DNA of 36,764 nt from NCBI GenBank assembly GCA_910586005.1, contig CAJUHG010000023.1, positions 1 through 36,764 of the forward strand, in the 5' to 3' direction. Each line of letters begins with the position of its first letter. Positions within the stretch are counted from its first letter, which is position 1. The notes under the pieces are model-generated. The model was not told the origin of the DNA. It ran no database searches and saw nothing but the letters and a program-made list of their open reading frames with translations. The position numbers and the translations under genes are program-made. Of this stretch, positions 1 to 7,349 are shown one piece after another. The stretch comes from an uncultured Lachnospiraceae bacterium. Lineage in GTDB: Bacteria > Bacillota > Clostridia > Lachnospirales > Lachnospiraceae.

Positions 1-1
1 G

Positions 2-55
2 AAGAACATTTGTGGAGCTTATAGTGCAGTTAAGAAAGTAAAGATTAAAAAATAA
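2..55 (+). CDS. Possible C-terminal end of an upstream gene (partial)
   Basis: A frame open from the window edge gives 17 codons ending in TAA. The tail is basic and lysine-rich (ends AVKKVKIKK). It could be the last residues of a gene whose terminator lies at 184-1949. It is too short to assign a family, and chance openness over 17 codons is quite possible. Confidence 0.25.
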   Translation, partial: KNICGAYSAVKKVKIKK

Positions 56-124
56 TAGGTAGTAACTTGTTTTTTACTAGTGATATCTTATAAAATAATG
101 GAATGTCTATGTGTATTCTAAAAA

Positions 125-160
125 GTATCCTAAAATAATAAAAAGTCTGTTTTAGGATAC
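125..160. other. Perfect 11-bp inverted repeat
   Basis: GTATCCTAAAA at 125-135 pairs exactly with TTTTAGGATAC at 150-160 around a 14-nt loop. The stem is AT-rich and has no T-run directly after it, so it is not a convincing terminator. It lies between the possible upstream gene end and the split terminator. Confidence 0.4.
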
Positions 161-210
161 TACTATCAAAAGTGAGAAAAAACAAAAGAGCTGTCCTTGA
201 AGTAATGAAC

Positions 211-233
211 TGCTCCCCGTCAAGTAGACAAGT
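211..233 (+). repeat. Left terminal inverted repeat of the IS
   Basis: It begins TGCTCCC and ends AGTAGACAAGT, matching the reverse complement of 1898-1920 at 18 of 23 positions. The outer ends TGAAC and TATCA extend the element to 206 and 1925. Confidence 0.88.
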
Positions 234-280
234 AAAAAAATATAAATTTTTCCTGCCAGTAGATTATCTGCTGGCAGTTT

Positions 281-1087
281 TTATGCAGCTTGCAAGTAAA
301 TTTCATGTTTTTCCATAGGCGTTAAAACCCCAAGACCTCTTTGCAAACGTTTATTGTTGTAGTAATCTATATAATCCTCAATCATTTTTACAAGTGTTTC
401 TTTATCTGTAAATCGTCTTCCATAGTATCGTTCTCGTTTTAAAATCCCCCAAAATCCTTCCATCGGACCATTGTCGATACATTTCCCAACTCTTGACATA
501 CTTTGTGTAATTCCAGCAGCTGCAAGTTTACTATGAAATGCTCTGTTCGTATATTGAAATCCCCGGTCACTATGAAACAGCGGGTGTGCTTTTGGATTTA
601 ATCGTATTGCTTCATCAACCATATCAAATACCAGTGCATTATTGTTATGATCACCAATGATATATGAGACAATCCGTCTGTCATATAAATCCAGAATTGC
701 ACTTAGATAGACTTTTTGTTTCACAATCCCAATATAATAATGGAATTCTGTTACATCTGTGAGCCATTTTTCATTTGGTGCAGTAGCAGTAAACTCACGA
801 TTCAGTATGTTTTCTGCTATATATTGAGGATTTGCAGCCTGTCTGGTACAGCCGTGATTCGAGTACTTAATCGTTGATTTCATATGAAGTTTGCGGCAAA
901 TACGTAATACACGCTTGTCATTCACAGTGATGCCATGATAACGTTCCAGGTCATCTCTGATTCTTCGATATCCTTTTTCTGGTGATTCTGTATGAATCTT
1001 TTCTATCTCATCAGCAATTCTCCTGTTTTTGTGTTCATTTTCAGGGATTTCTCTATGTAACCATTTATAGTAAGCAGCTCTGGACAC
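281..1087 (-). CDS. IS3-family transposase OrfB (DDE integrase domain)
   Basis: This is the catalytic half of the IS150-type transposase, which cuts and joins element ends through a circular intermediate. The 268-residue frame starts MSRAAYYKWL, typical of OrfB, with an N-terminal HTH_21-type region. A retroviral-integrase-like core follows. The acidic triad is visible as D111 (KWLTDVTEF), D174 (HSDRGFQ) and E210 (DNGPMEGFW), with the basic residues expected after the glutamate. The frame stays open upstream back to the slippery site at 1209-1216, so the protein is most likely made as an OrfAB fusion rather than from its own ATG. No truncation is visible. Confidence 0.95.
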   Translation of the reverse strand: MSRAAYYKWLHREIPENEHKNRRIADEIEKIHTESPEKGYRRIRDDLERYHGITVNDKRVLRICRKLHMKSTIKYSNHGCTRQAANPQYIAENILNREFTATAPNEKWLTDVTEFHYYIGIVKQKVYLSAILDLYDRRIVSYIIGDHNNNALVFDMVDEAIRLNPKAHPLFHSDRGFQYTNRAFHSKLAAAGITQSMSRVGKCIDNGPMEGFWGILKRERYYGRRFTDKETLVKMIEDYIDYYNNKRLQRGLGVLTPMEKHEIYLQAA

Positions 1088-1179
1088 TCCACCAAGTTTG
1101 CAAAGATCTGTAATAGAATAGCCATGTTCTTCGTATTCTTCTTTGATTGCCTGATATATGTGTTTGTGACAAACCAGGC

Positions 1180-1857
1180 TCAGCCCCGCCTCCTCTCTAT
1201 CTCTTCGAGTTTTTTTAAGAAAGATGCCTCCATTTCAGCATGTTCTTTTTCTGCTCTTAAAATTTTAACTTCAGCACGTAATTTTTCTAATTCGCTCATC
1301 TCATTCGGACTTTTTCGTTTGCCACGGTTATCTCTTAAAGCTTCCACTCCGCCAGCCTTATATTTCATAGTGTAATTACGTGCCTGTTGATAAGATACTT
1401 GATATTGTTCTGCTGTTTTGGCATAATTGTAGTCATGTGCAATGCAATACTGTACGATTTCGATTCGTTCTTCAAAAGTGGTTTTTCTTCCTTTGGTCAT
1501 GATAGTGCTCCCTCCTGTTCCAGAAGATTTTAATTCTTCATGACCATTATACTTCTTTATCCAGATTTGTAACTTAGCTTTTGAACGAATTCCGTATTTT
1601 TTACAAATATCATCTTGGGAACCTCGTCCTGCTAAATAATCCAAAACCGCTTGCTGTTTCAATTCTTTGGAATATTTCTTGTTTCCCTTTAATGTGAATG
1701 CATTTGAACCCATAGATTCATAATTACGAATCCATTGTTGGACAGAAGCTTTGCTGACATCAAACATAGATGCAATTCGACATTGACTTTCTTTCCCATC
1801 CAGATACAGATTTACAACATATAGCTTATCTTCAGTAGATATTTTCCTTTTAGACAT
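1180..1857 (-). CDS. IS3-family transposase OrfA (DNA-binding helix-turn-helix)
   Basis: This 225-residue protein binds the element's terminal repeats. It contains successive helix-turn-helix segments: one near residues 5-50 (including SKASVQQWIRNYE), a second near 63-105, and a third near 125-180 (SYQQARNYTMKYKAGG). A leucine-zipper-like coiled coil follows at about 190-222 (LEKLRAEVKILRAEKE), probably for dimerisation. It is longer than classic OrfA proteins of about 100 residues but matches the IS150 type, which is around 170 or more. It ends in TGA just past the A7 slippery run. Frameshifting there yields the active OrfAB transposase. Confidence 0.93.
   Translation of the reverse strand: MSKRKISTEDKLYVVNLYLDGKESQCRIASMFDVSKASVQQWIRNYESMGSNAFTLKGNKKYSKELKQQAVLDYLAGRGSQDDICKKYGIRSKAKLQIWIKKYNGHEELKSSGTGGSTIMTKGRKTTFEERIEIVQYCIAHDYNYAKTAEQYQVSYQQARNYTMKYKAGGVEALRDNRGKRKSPNEMSELEKLRAEVKILRAEKEHAEMEASFLKKLEEIERRRG
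1209..1216 (-). promoter_or_regulatory. Programmed -1 frameshift site between OrfA and OrfB
   Basis: On the minus strand seven A residues are followed by C. In the OrfA frame this reads TTA AAA AAA CTC, giving an A_AAA_AAA slippery heptamer. A shift of -1 leaves a frame open without a stop through to the OrfB start region. This is the standard way IS3 elements make the fused transposase. Confidence 0.85.
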
Positions 1858-1897
1858 AAAATATGCTCCCTCCTAAGTAACAAGTTTTTATTATTTC

Positions 1898-1920
1898 ACT
1901 TGTCTACCTAGAAGGGAGCA
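1898..1920 (-). repeat. Right terminal inverted repeat of the IS
   Basis: Partner of 211-233. It lies about 40 bp upstream of the first transposase frame, as expected for a terminal repeat near the element's own promoter. Confidence 0.88.
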
Positions 1921-2086
1921 TATCATAATATTTTCAGGATAGCTCTTTTATTTATGAGAATAGGAAGTTCGCAGAGCGTACGTTCTATTGTTTATGGTTA
2001 TCTATCATAATTAGAATTATAGTGAGAGAATTTTATTGAGAATGATGATAGGAGAAGTTACTGTGAGTTTGTCTATTTTATTCTAA

Positions 2087-2115
2087 TTGACAAAGGATAA
2101 CGGGTATAATAATAT
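2087..2115 (+). promoter_or_regulatory. Sigma-A-type promoter of the hybrid kinase gene
   Basis: TTGACA at 2087-2092 is a consensus -35 box. TAATAT at 2110-2115 follows after 17 bp. The start codon is about 50 bp further on, with AGGAGG just before it. The promoter lies right of the IS, so the kinase gene keeps its own signal. Confidence 0.65.
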
Positions 2116-2163
2116 GATATCAAAATAATATTATTAGAGTGTAGAACATAAGGAGGAAACAGT

Positions 2164-5100
2164 ATGTACCATTGTCATATTCATTTTTATTTTATAGGTA
2201 CAAAGTGCAAAATATTTGAAATTATAAAAGAAATGTCTCCACTTGAACAGTTTACACATGAATTTTTAGAAAGTGAAAAACCAGAGGAGGCATTATTAAA
2301 TAGTGCAGATGTAGTTTTGTATAATTTACAAGATGAGAAAGTTAAAAATATGGTGCAGATGCTTATTGCAAAAAAGAATCAGAAAACGGAGCTTATTTTG
2401 CTTACAAACAAAAATAAGATTTTGGACTTAACAGATTTTTTATCAGATATCAAAGATATATGGACCTATCCTATGTCAGATGAGGAAGTAAGATTTCGTT
2501 TTCTTAGATGGCAACAAACATGTAAAATAAGTAAGGATTTTTGGCTAACCAATCATTATTTTGAAACTACTATTAATAATGTTCCAAATCTTGTATGGTA
2601 TAAAGATAAAGAAGGAATTCATAAAAAAGTAAATGATAGTTTTTGCAAAATAGTGAATAAAACCAAAAAGCAGGTGGAAGGGCGTAGCCATGCTTATATT
2701 TGGGACGTTGAACAGGATGATCCAGCATGTATTGAATCAGAACTTGAGGTAATGAATAAGAAAAAGACTTGTATATCAGAAGAAACAATTCAAACCGGAG
2801 CAGGTATTAGAACACTTATGACTTATAAATCTCCTTTATATGATTTAGATGGCAGTGTAATGGGAACTGTAGGCGTGGCTATTGATGTAACACAAGAAAG
2901 AGCTTATGAAAAGGAGATTATTCAAAAAAATCAAACTTTAGAGACAATTTTTACTACCATAGATTGTGGAGTGATTCGTCACACTTTAGATGGAAGACAA
3001 ATTCTTAGTATCAATAGAGCTGCGCTTAAAATTTTGGGTTATGAATCTCAAGAAGAATTAATAAAAGATGGATTTGATATGATTGCACAGTCTGTAGTAG
3101 AAGAAGATAAGGCAAAGTTGAGGGAATGTATTAAGAAGTTAGAAAAAGAAGGAGATAATGTTAGTATAGAGTATTGTGTACAACATAAAAATAAAGAACG
3201 ATTACATATAATGGGAAATATTAAACTTTTACAAGAAAATGGAAAATGGTTTTATCAGCGTTTTCTTTTAGATTGTACTGAACAAAAACTACAAGAAAAA
3301 AAGAACAAAAGACAACAAATGGAGTTAGTACAAGCATTAAGTATTGATTATAACTGTGTTTGTTTTTTTGACTTAGATACAAGAAAAGGAATTGTATTGA
3401 GGAAAGATAATGATAAGGAAAGTATATTTCATTCTATTTTTGATGGAGAAATTTCTTTGCAAGGAAGCCTAGAACGTTACATACAAGAATTTGTCTTTGA
3501 AGATGATAGAGAAATGTTGCATCAGGCAATTTCTGTATATAAACTAAAGAAAGAATTAACAGAAAAGAAACAGTATTATGTGAATTATCGTATGGTAATA
3601 GATAGTGAAATTTTATATTTTCAAATAAAGGCGGTACGTGCAGGAACTTGGGGGGAAAATCATGGTATGGTATTAGGGTTCCGCAGTGTAGATGAAGAAA
3701 CACGCAGTGAAATGGAAAAGAAAAATTTATTGGAAAATGCACTTTTGCAAGCAAATAGAGCCAGCAAAGCCAAAAGTGTATTTCTTTCTAATATGTCACA
3801 TGATATTCGTACACCGATGAATGCAATTGTAGGATTTACAGCTTTAGCAATCACTCATATTGACCAGAAGGAACAGGTAGGAGAATATTTAAAAAAGATT
3901 ATGACCTCTGGAAATCATTTATTAAGTTTAATCAATGATGTATTGGATATGAGCCGAATTGAAAGTGGTAAAATACATTTAGAGGAAAAACCATGTCATT
4001 TACCAGATATTTTACATGGATTGCGCAATATTTTACAGGCAGATGTACATGCAAAGCAATTGGAATTATATATTGACGCTGTGGATGTCCTAGATGAAGA
4101 AATTTATTGTGATAAGTTGCGATTAAATCAAGTACTTTTAAATCTGCTTAGTAATGCAGTTAAGTACACAAGTGCAGGTGGTATTGTAAGCATGCGAATT
4201 AAAGAAAAGGCTGGAGCACCCATAGGTTATGCCAATTATGAATTTAGTATTAAAGATACAGGAATTGGTATGGGAAAAGAATTTGTATCTCATATTTTTG
4301 AACCTTTTGAAAGAGAAAAAAGTAGTACCATCAGTGGTATTCAGGGTACAGGTCTTGGTATGGCTATTACAAAAAATATTGTAGATATGATGAATGGCTG
4401 TATTGATGTAAAAAGTGAGCAAGGAGTAGGTACAGAAGTTACAGTTTCTTTTACTTTCCGTTTATATTCAGGAAAAAAAGAACCACAAGATATACCTAAA
4501 TTAAAAAATTGTAGAGCACTGGTAATAGATGATGATTTTAATACTTGTGATAGTGTAACTTATATGTTGAGTCAAATTGGGATGCGTGCAGAATGGACCT
4601 TATCAGGAAAAGAAGCTGTACTACGTACGCATCAGGCTGTTACCCGAGGAGATATTTATTCTGTGTATATTGTGGATTGGCTATTACCAGACATGAATGG
4701 TATCGAGGTTACTCGTAGAATTCGAAAAGAAATGGGTGATAATGTTCCCATTATTGTTTTAACAGCCTATGATTGGTCTGATATTGAAGAAGAAGCAAAA
4801 GAAGCTGGTGTTACAGCATTTTGTAGTAAACCATTATTCTTATCAGAACTTAGAAGTTGTTTACATTCTGTTGTAGAGGCAGAAAAAGAAGAAGATTTGG
4901 AAGAAACATCTGTAAAACTTCGCACAGGGCGTATTTTATTGGCAGAAGATAATGAGTTGAATCAAGAAATTGCTACAATCATTTTAGAAGATGCAGGATT
5001 TTCTGTAGAAGTTGCAGAGAATGGGAAAATTGCTGTAGATATGTTAAAGAACTCGCAAGAGGGATATTATCAATTAGTACTTATGGATGTTCAAATGCCA

Positions 5101-5301
5101 GAGATGGATGGTTATGAAGCAACACGAACTATTCGTAAGTTAGAGAATAAGCAATTGTCCTCTATACCAATTTTAGCTATGACTGCTAACGCTTTTGAAG
5201 AAGATAGACAAGAGGCTCTGAAATGTGGAATGAATGGTCATTTGACAAAACCTATTGATCCTGAAATTTTATTTGAAACTTTGGATAAAATATTAGTTTA
5301 A
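2164..5301 (+). CDS. PAS-domain hybrid histidine kinase with two receiver domains
   Basis: A 1045-residue soluble signalling protein with no visible membrane segment. The first 110 residues look receiver-like but lack a clear phosphoacceptor motif. PAS-type sensor regions follow at about 130-245 (NHYFETTINNVPNLVWYKDK), 258-375 and possibly 385-510. The phosphoacceptor is H546 in SNMSHDIRTPMN. The HATPase has an N-box near 660 (LNLLSNAVKYT) and G-boxes DTGIGMG and GTGLGMAIT. Receiver 1 carries D838 (VDWLLPDMNG) and receiver 2 D975 (MDVQMPEMDG), followed by the switch residues T and K. AGGAGGAAACAGT precedes the ATG. No response regulator with an output domain lies nearby, so the target is unknown. 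Control of the neighbouring tail locus is possible but unsupported. Confidence 0.93.
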   Translation: MYHCHIHFYFIGTKCKIFEIIKEMSPLEQFTHEFLESEKPEEALLNSADVVLYNLQDEKVKNMVQMLIAKKNQKTELILLTNKNKILDLTDFLSDIKDIWTYPMSDEEVRFRFLRWQQTCKISKDFWLTNHYFETTINNVPNLVWYKDKEGIHKKVNDSFCKIVNKTKKQVEGRSHAYIWDVEQDDPACIESELEVMNKKKTCISEETIQTGAGIRTLMTYKSPLYDLDGSVMGTVGVAIDVTQERAYEKEIIQKNQTLETIFTTIDCGVIRHTLDGRQILSINRAALKILGYESQEELIKDGFDMIAQSVVEEDKAKLRECIKKLEKEGDNVSIEYCVQHKNKERLHIMGNIKLLQENGKWFYQRFLLDCTEQKLQEKKNKRQQMELVQALSIDYNCVCFFDLDTRKGIVLRKDNDKESIFHSIFDGEISLQGSLERYIQEFVFEDDREMLHQAISVYKLKKELTEKKQYYVNYRMVIDSEILYFQIKAVRAGTWGENHGMVLGFRSVDEETRSEMEKKNLLENALLQANRASKAKSVFLSNMSHDIRTPMNAIVGFTALAITHIDQKEQVGEYLKKIMTSGNHLLSLINDVLDMSRIESGKIHLEEKPCHLPDILHGLRNILQADVHAKQLELYIDAVDVLDEEIYCDKLRLNQVLLNLLSNAVKYTSAGGIVSMRIKEKAGAPIGYANYEFSIKDTGIGMGKEFVSHIFEPFEREKSSTISGIQGTGLGMAITKNIVDMMNGCIDVKSEQGVGTEVTVSFTFRLYSGKKEPQDIPKLKNCRALVIDDDFNTCDSVTYMLSQIGMRAEWTLSGKEAVLRTHQAVTRGDIYSVYIVDWLLPDMNGIEVTRRIRKEMGDNVPIIVLTAYDWSDIEEEAKEAGVTAFCSKPLFLSELRSCLHSVVEAEKEEDLEETSVKLRTGRILLAEDNELNQEIATIILEDAGFSVEVAENGKIAVDMLKNSQEGYYQLVLMDVQMPEMDGYEATRTIRKLENKQLSSIPILAMTANAFEEDRQEALKCGMNGHLTKPIDPEILFETLDKILV

Positions 5302-5388
5302 AAAGACTTTTTATAAAATAATCTTTTACTGTAAGTTACAAGTGTCGTGTTTTGAAAATATATTATGGGAATTGTCTATTATCATGAA

Positions 5389-5421
5389 CAATAGAAAGCA
5401 CACTTTGTAAACTTTCTATTG
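5389..5421. other. Perfect 10-bp inverted repeat after the kinase gene
   Basis: CAATAGAAAG at 5389-5398 pairs with CTTTCTATTG at 5412-5421 around a 13-nt loop. It is AT-rich and not followed by a clear T-run. It may support the stronger terminator a few bases downstream. Confidence 0.4.
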
Positions 5422-5429
5422 CCATAATA

Positions 5430-5464
5430 AAAATAGCCATTGTTAGAAATACAATGGCTATTTT
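5430..5464. terminator. Bidirectional terminator between kinase and tail locus
   Basis: AAAATAGCCATTG pairs with CAATGGCTATTTT around a 9-nt loop, with A-run and T-run on either side, so it can act in both directions. It separates the plus-strand kinase gene from the converging minus-strand tail and lysis operon. Confidence 0.8.
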
Positions 5465-5546
5465 AATCTTCACTTACAAATATTTGTGGTAAAAGTATAT
5501 ATGATAACAATATTGATTGTTAAATTAAAAAGTTTACAATTGTTAT

Positions 5547-6497
5547 TTATTTTATATATATTTTACCATGATAGACTGCTGCAATCCATCCTGAAGGCAC
5601 TCGCATCCAGATGTCTTCTCCTACTTGTTTCCATTCCTTACAAGTAACCCTGGTACCTTTATCTAGTGCACCATCTCCATCTGCATCATGCTTTCTTCCA
5701 TCTTCTGTAAGTTCACTGTGACTCTTGGCTCTGTAAATAGTTCCCGCACCTTCACGGACCTTTAATTCTGTTTGTAGGGTATAAATGCTTCCAATTTTGT
5801 AATTTCTTGTTTCTGTTGTGATTTTGGAGGCATAAAGGCTTTCTAGTTTTGCTTTTGATACTTCTCCATACAATCCATCTTCTTTTAGGTTATTCTCTTT
5901 TTGGAAGTTTAATAAGGCATTTCTAGTATTCTTTCCAAACACTCCATCTGCACCATCTATACCACAGGAGTAGCCTGTTCCAATTAACATTATCTGCATG
6001 TCTTTTACTTTCTGTCCTTTATCTCCCTGTTGCAGCCAACTTCTTGTTATATCCTGTGCTGTGTTAGCAGAAGAAGATGCTTGTCCATTTTCTTCCAATA
6101 AGGTATGTACTTCCAGTAAGTCACTTCTTCTGTAGATACTAGAATAAGTCACTCCTTTTCCTGGATTTCTTTTTGTATTGGAAGAACCACCAATCGATTC
6201 ATACATGCCACCATCTCCTGCATAAATAGCTATATGGGTAGCTCGATTATTTTTGCCAAAGAAGAGCAAATCCCCTTTTTGTTTCTGTGAAGAGGGAATT
6301 TTCTTTCCAAGACTTCTATAGTCATTGGCAGTCGTGCGGTTTACTTTAAAACCAGAATCTCTGAGTACATTATAAACATATCCAGAACAGTCATAGCCAC
6401 CTTCTTCCATACTTTCCCCACCCCATACATAAGGTTTTCCAAGGTATTTTTTACAATTTTCAATTAAGATAGTTCTATTTGTAATTTTTTTATTCAT
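5547..6497 (-). CDS. NlpC/P60 endolysin with peptidoglycan-binding domain
   Basis: A 316-residue cell-wall hydrolase, the last gene of the tail-lysis operon. The N-terminal NlpC/P60 papain-like domain shows the nucleophile C37 (YDCSGYVYN) and the histidine H88 (ATHIAIYAGDG). This family cuts gamma-D-glutamyl-diamino-acid bonds in stem peptides. A PG_binding_1 domain follows (LQQGDKGQKVKDMQ and the ...FQKENNLKEDGLYG helix), then a C-terminal SH3-like segment. An ATG at 6524 is in frame, but it lies inside the holin gene. The ATG at 6497 has GAGAGG seven bases upstream, so I chose it. There is no signal peptide, so release through the upstream holin is expected. Confidence 0.9.
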   Translation of the reverse strand: MNKKITNRTILIENCKKYLGKPYVWGGESMEEGGYDCSGYVYNVLRDSGFKVNRTTANDYRSLGKKIPSSQKQKGDLLFFGKNNRATHIAIYAGDGGMYESIGGSSNTKRNPGKGVTYSSIYRRSDLLEVHTLLEENGQASSSANTAQDITRSWLQQGDKGQKVKDMQIMLIGTGYSCGIDGADGVFGKNTRNALLNFQKENNLKEDGLYGEVSKAKLESLYASKITTETRNYKIGSIYTLQTELKVREGAGTIYRAKSHSELTEDGRKHDADGDGALDKGTRVTCKEWKQVGEDIWMRVPSGWIAAVYHGKIYIK

Positions 6498-6513
6498 AAT
6501 ATTTCCTCTCTTT

Positions 6514-6717
6514 CTAATTTTCATCTACTTCTGGCAGTCCTTTGACCGAAGTAAGCAGTGATGCAATTCCTGCTAAGGCTGCAGTTCCAAGAACGGTTTT
6601 CCAGTCTACTGCTGTAATGGTTGCCGCTGCTGGAAGCATGGCAACTGTTGTCTGTGCTATGGTTTTTACTGCTCGTATGGCAGCAGCTTTGTACCATTGT
6701 TTTGTTTTCTTATTCAT
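6514..6717 (-). CDS. Phage holin, r1t-like family
   Basis: A 67-residue membrane protein that would form the lesion letting the endolysin reach the wall. The sequence has the r1t-holin look: a basic start (MNKKTKQWYKAAAIRAVKT), a hydrophobic segment around 20-38 and a second around 44-60 (GTAALAGIASLLTSV), and the common ending GLPEV. AGGAGG precedes the ATG. It ends 17 bp before the endolysin start, so the two are almost certainly co-translated from one message. Confidence 0.85.
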   Translation of the reverse strand: MNKKTKQWYKAAAIRAVKTIAQTTVAMLPAAATITAVDWKTVLGTAALAGIASLLTSVKGLPEVDEN

Positions 6718-6758
6718 AACATTCCTCCTTAATATGCATTTTTCAAATGATTACTTAC

Positions 6759-7094
6759 TTAAATATAACTTGTTATCCATACCAATAGCCCTGCTGCAAA
6801 AGCTCCTACTAGTGTGCTAATAATTGTGGTAATGGCAGTTTTTTTATATGCCTTGATATCTTCTACAGGAGAATGTTCCATACTATCTACACGGCTGTCC
6901 ATGTGGTCAATTTTTTCATCCAAAGAATTTACTGCTTCATTGGTATGTTTCAATTCTTCTGTCAATTGAACCATTGTTTTAGACATAGTGTGTATCTCAT
7001 TGATAATAGGTTCTAATTTGTCTAAGCGGTGGGTGTTACTTTTGGAGCGTTCCTCTGTTTTGGTTAAACGTTCTACTATATCAGATTCTTGCAT
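6759..7094 (-). CDS. XhlA-like coiled-coil membrane protein of the lysis cassette
   Basis: A 111-residue protein with a long charged amphipathic coiled coil (about 5-80, heptads such as LTEELKHTNEAVNSLDEKID) and one C-terminal membrane segment (about 88-109, TTIISTLVGAFAAGLLVWIT). Size, topology and position just upstream of a holin match the XhlA/haemolysin-related proteins of Bacillus phage-like elements, which act with holin and amidase in lysis. An in-frame ATG seven codons earlier exists, but AGAGGTGA sits correctly for the ATG at 7094. Family membership is by architecture, not strong motif identity. Confidence 0.7.
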   Translation of the reverse strand: MQESDIVERLTKTEERSKSNTHRLDKLEPIINEIHTMSKTMVQLTEELKHTNEAVNSLDEKIDHMDSRVDSMEHSPVEDIKAYKKTAITTIISTLVGAFAAGLLVWITSYI

Positions 7095-7123
7095 TTTTTC
7101 ACCTCTTTTCTTCATTTATTTTT

Positions 7124-7252
7124 CTCTTGTTGGAGAAAATTTTTATGTTTATCTGTAATATCAAGAATGCCGAAAGCATTCTTGTAGCAGGGCATACATC
7201 ATGCGAAGCATGGTAATTTCATTGCAAGAAGATAAATTTGTCTGAACAAGAG
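7124..7252. other. Multi-stem structured element upstream of the lysis cassette
   Basis: Nested complementary arms are visible. An outer stem joins CTCTTGTT (7124-7131) to AACAAGAG (7245-7252). A second stem joins TTTATCT (7148-7154) to AGATAAA (7230-7236). Inside are two hairpins: AAGAATGC-CGAAA-GCATTCTT (7163-7183) and CATGC-GAA-GCATG (7200-7212). There is no gene here. On the minus strand it lies just after a terminator and ends about 30 nt before the XhlA-like start, so it could be a leader RNA controlling lysis. Orientation and function are not proven. Confidence 0.5.
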
Positions 7253-7271
7253 TAAAATTTTTGACAGAAAG

Positions 7272-7311
7272 AAAAGCCTTCTAAGAATAAAAATTCTTGG
7301 AAGGCTTTTTT
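7272..7311. terminator. Terminator after the glycosyltransferase gene, bidirectional
   Basis: AAAAGCCTTCTAAGAAT pairs with ATTCTTGGAAGGCTTTT with one mismatch and a short A-rich loop. Runs of T follow on both strands. On the minus strand it sits about 40 nt past the glycosyltransferase stop and before the lysis genes, so it would separate tail and lysis transcription unless read through. Confidence 0.8.
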
Positions 7312-7349
7312 GATTTTATAGGATAACTACTTGCTTTAAAAAAAGACTG

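Larger units (their letters stand above)
206..1925 (-). mobile_element. IS3-family insertion sequence, IS150-like, 1720 bp, complete
   Basis: The element begins TGAACTGCTCCC and ends GGGAGCATATCA, the TG...CA ends usual for the IS3 family. Imperfect terminal inverted repeats lie at 211-233 and 1898-1920 (18 of 23 match). TAA flanks it on both sides (203-205 and 1926-1928), consistent with the 3-bp target duplication of the IS150 group. It carries two overlapping reading frames joined by a -1 frameshift site, both apparently intact, so the element may still be active. It is inserted in the loop of a terminator hairpin. Confidence 0.93.
184..1949 (+). terminator. Intrinsic terminator split by the IS element
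   Basis: The left half, 184-201, reads AAAAGAGCTGTCCTTGAA. The right half, 1933-1949, reads TTCAGGATAGCTCTTTT and is followed by T-rich sequence. Together they form a stem of about 17 bp with one G.U pair and one bulge, and a loop of about 8 nt once the insertion element and one TAA target copy are removed. The IS has separated the arms by about 1.7 kb, so the hairpin can no longer fold locally. It probably ended transcription of a gene left of the window. Confidence 0.75.
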
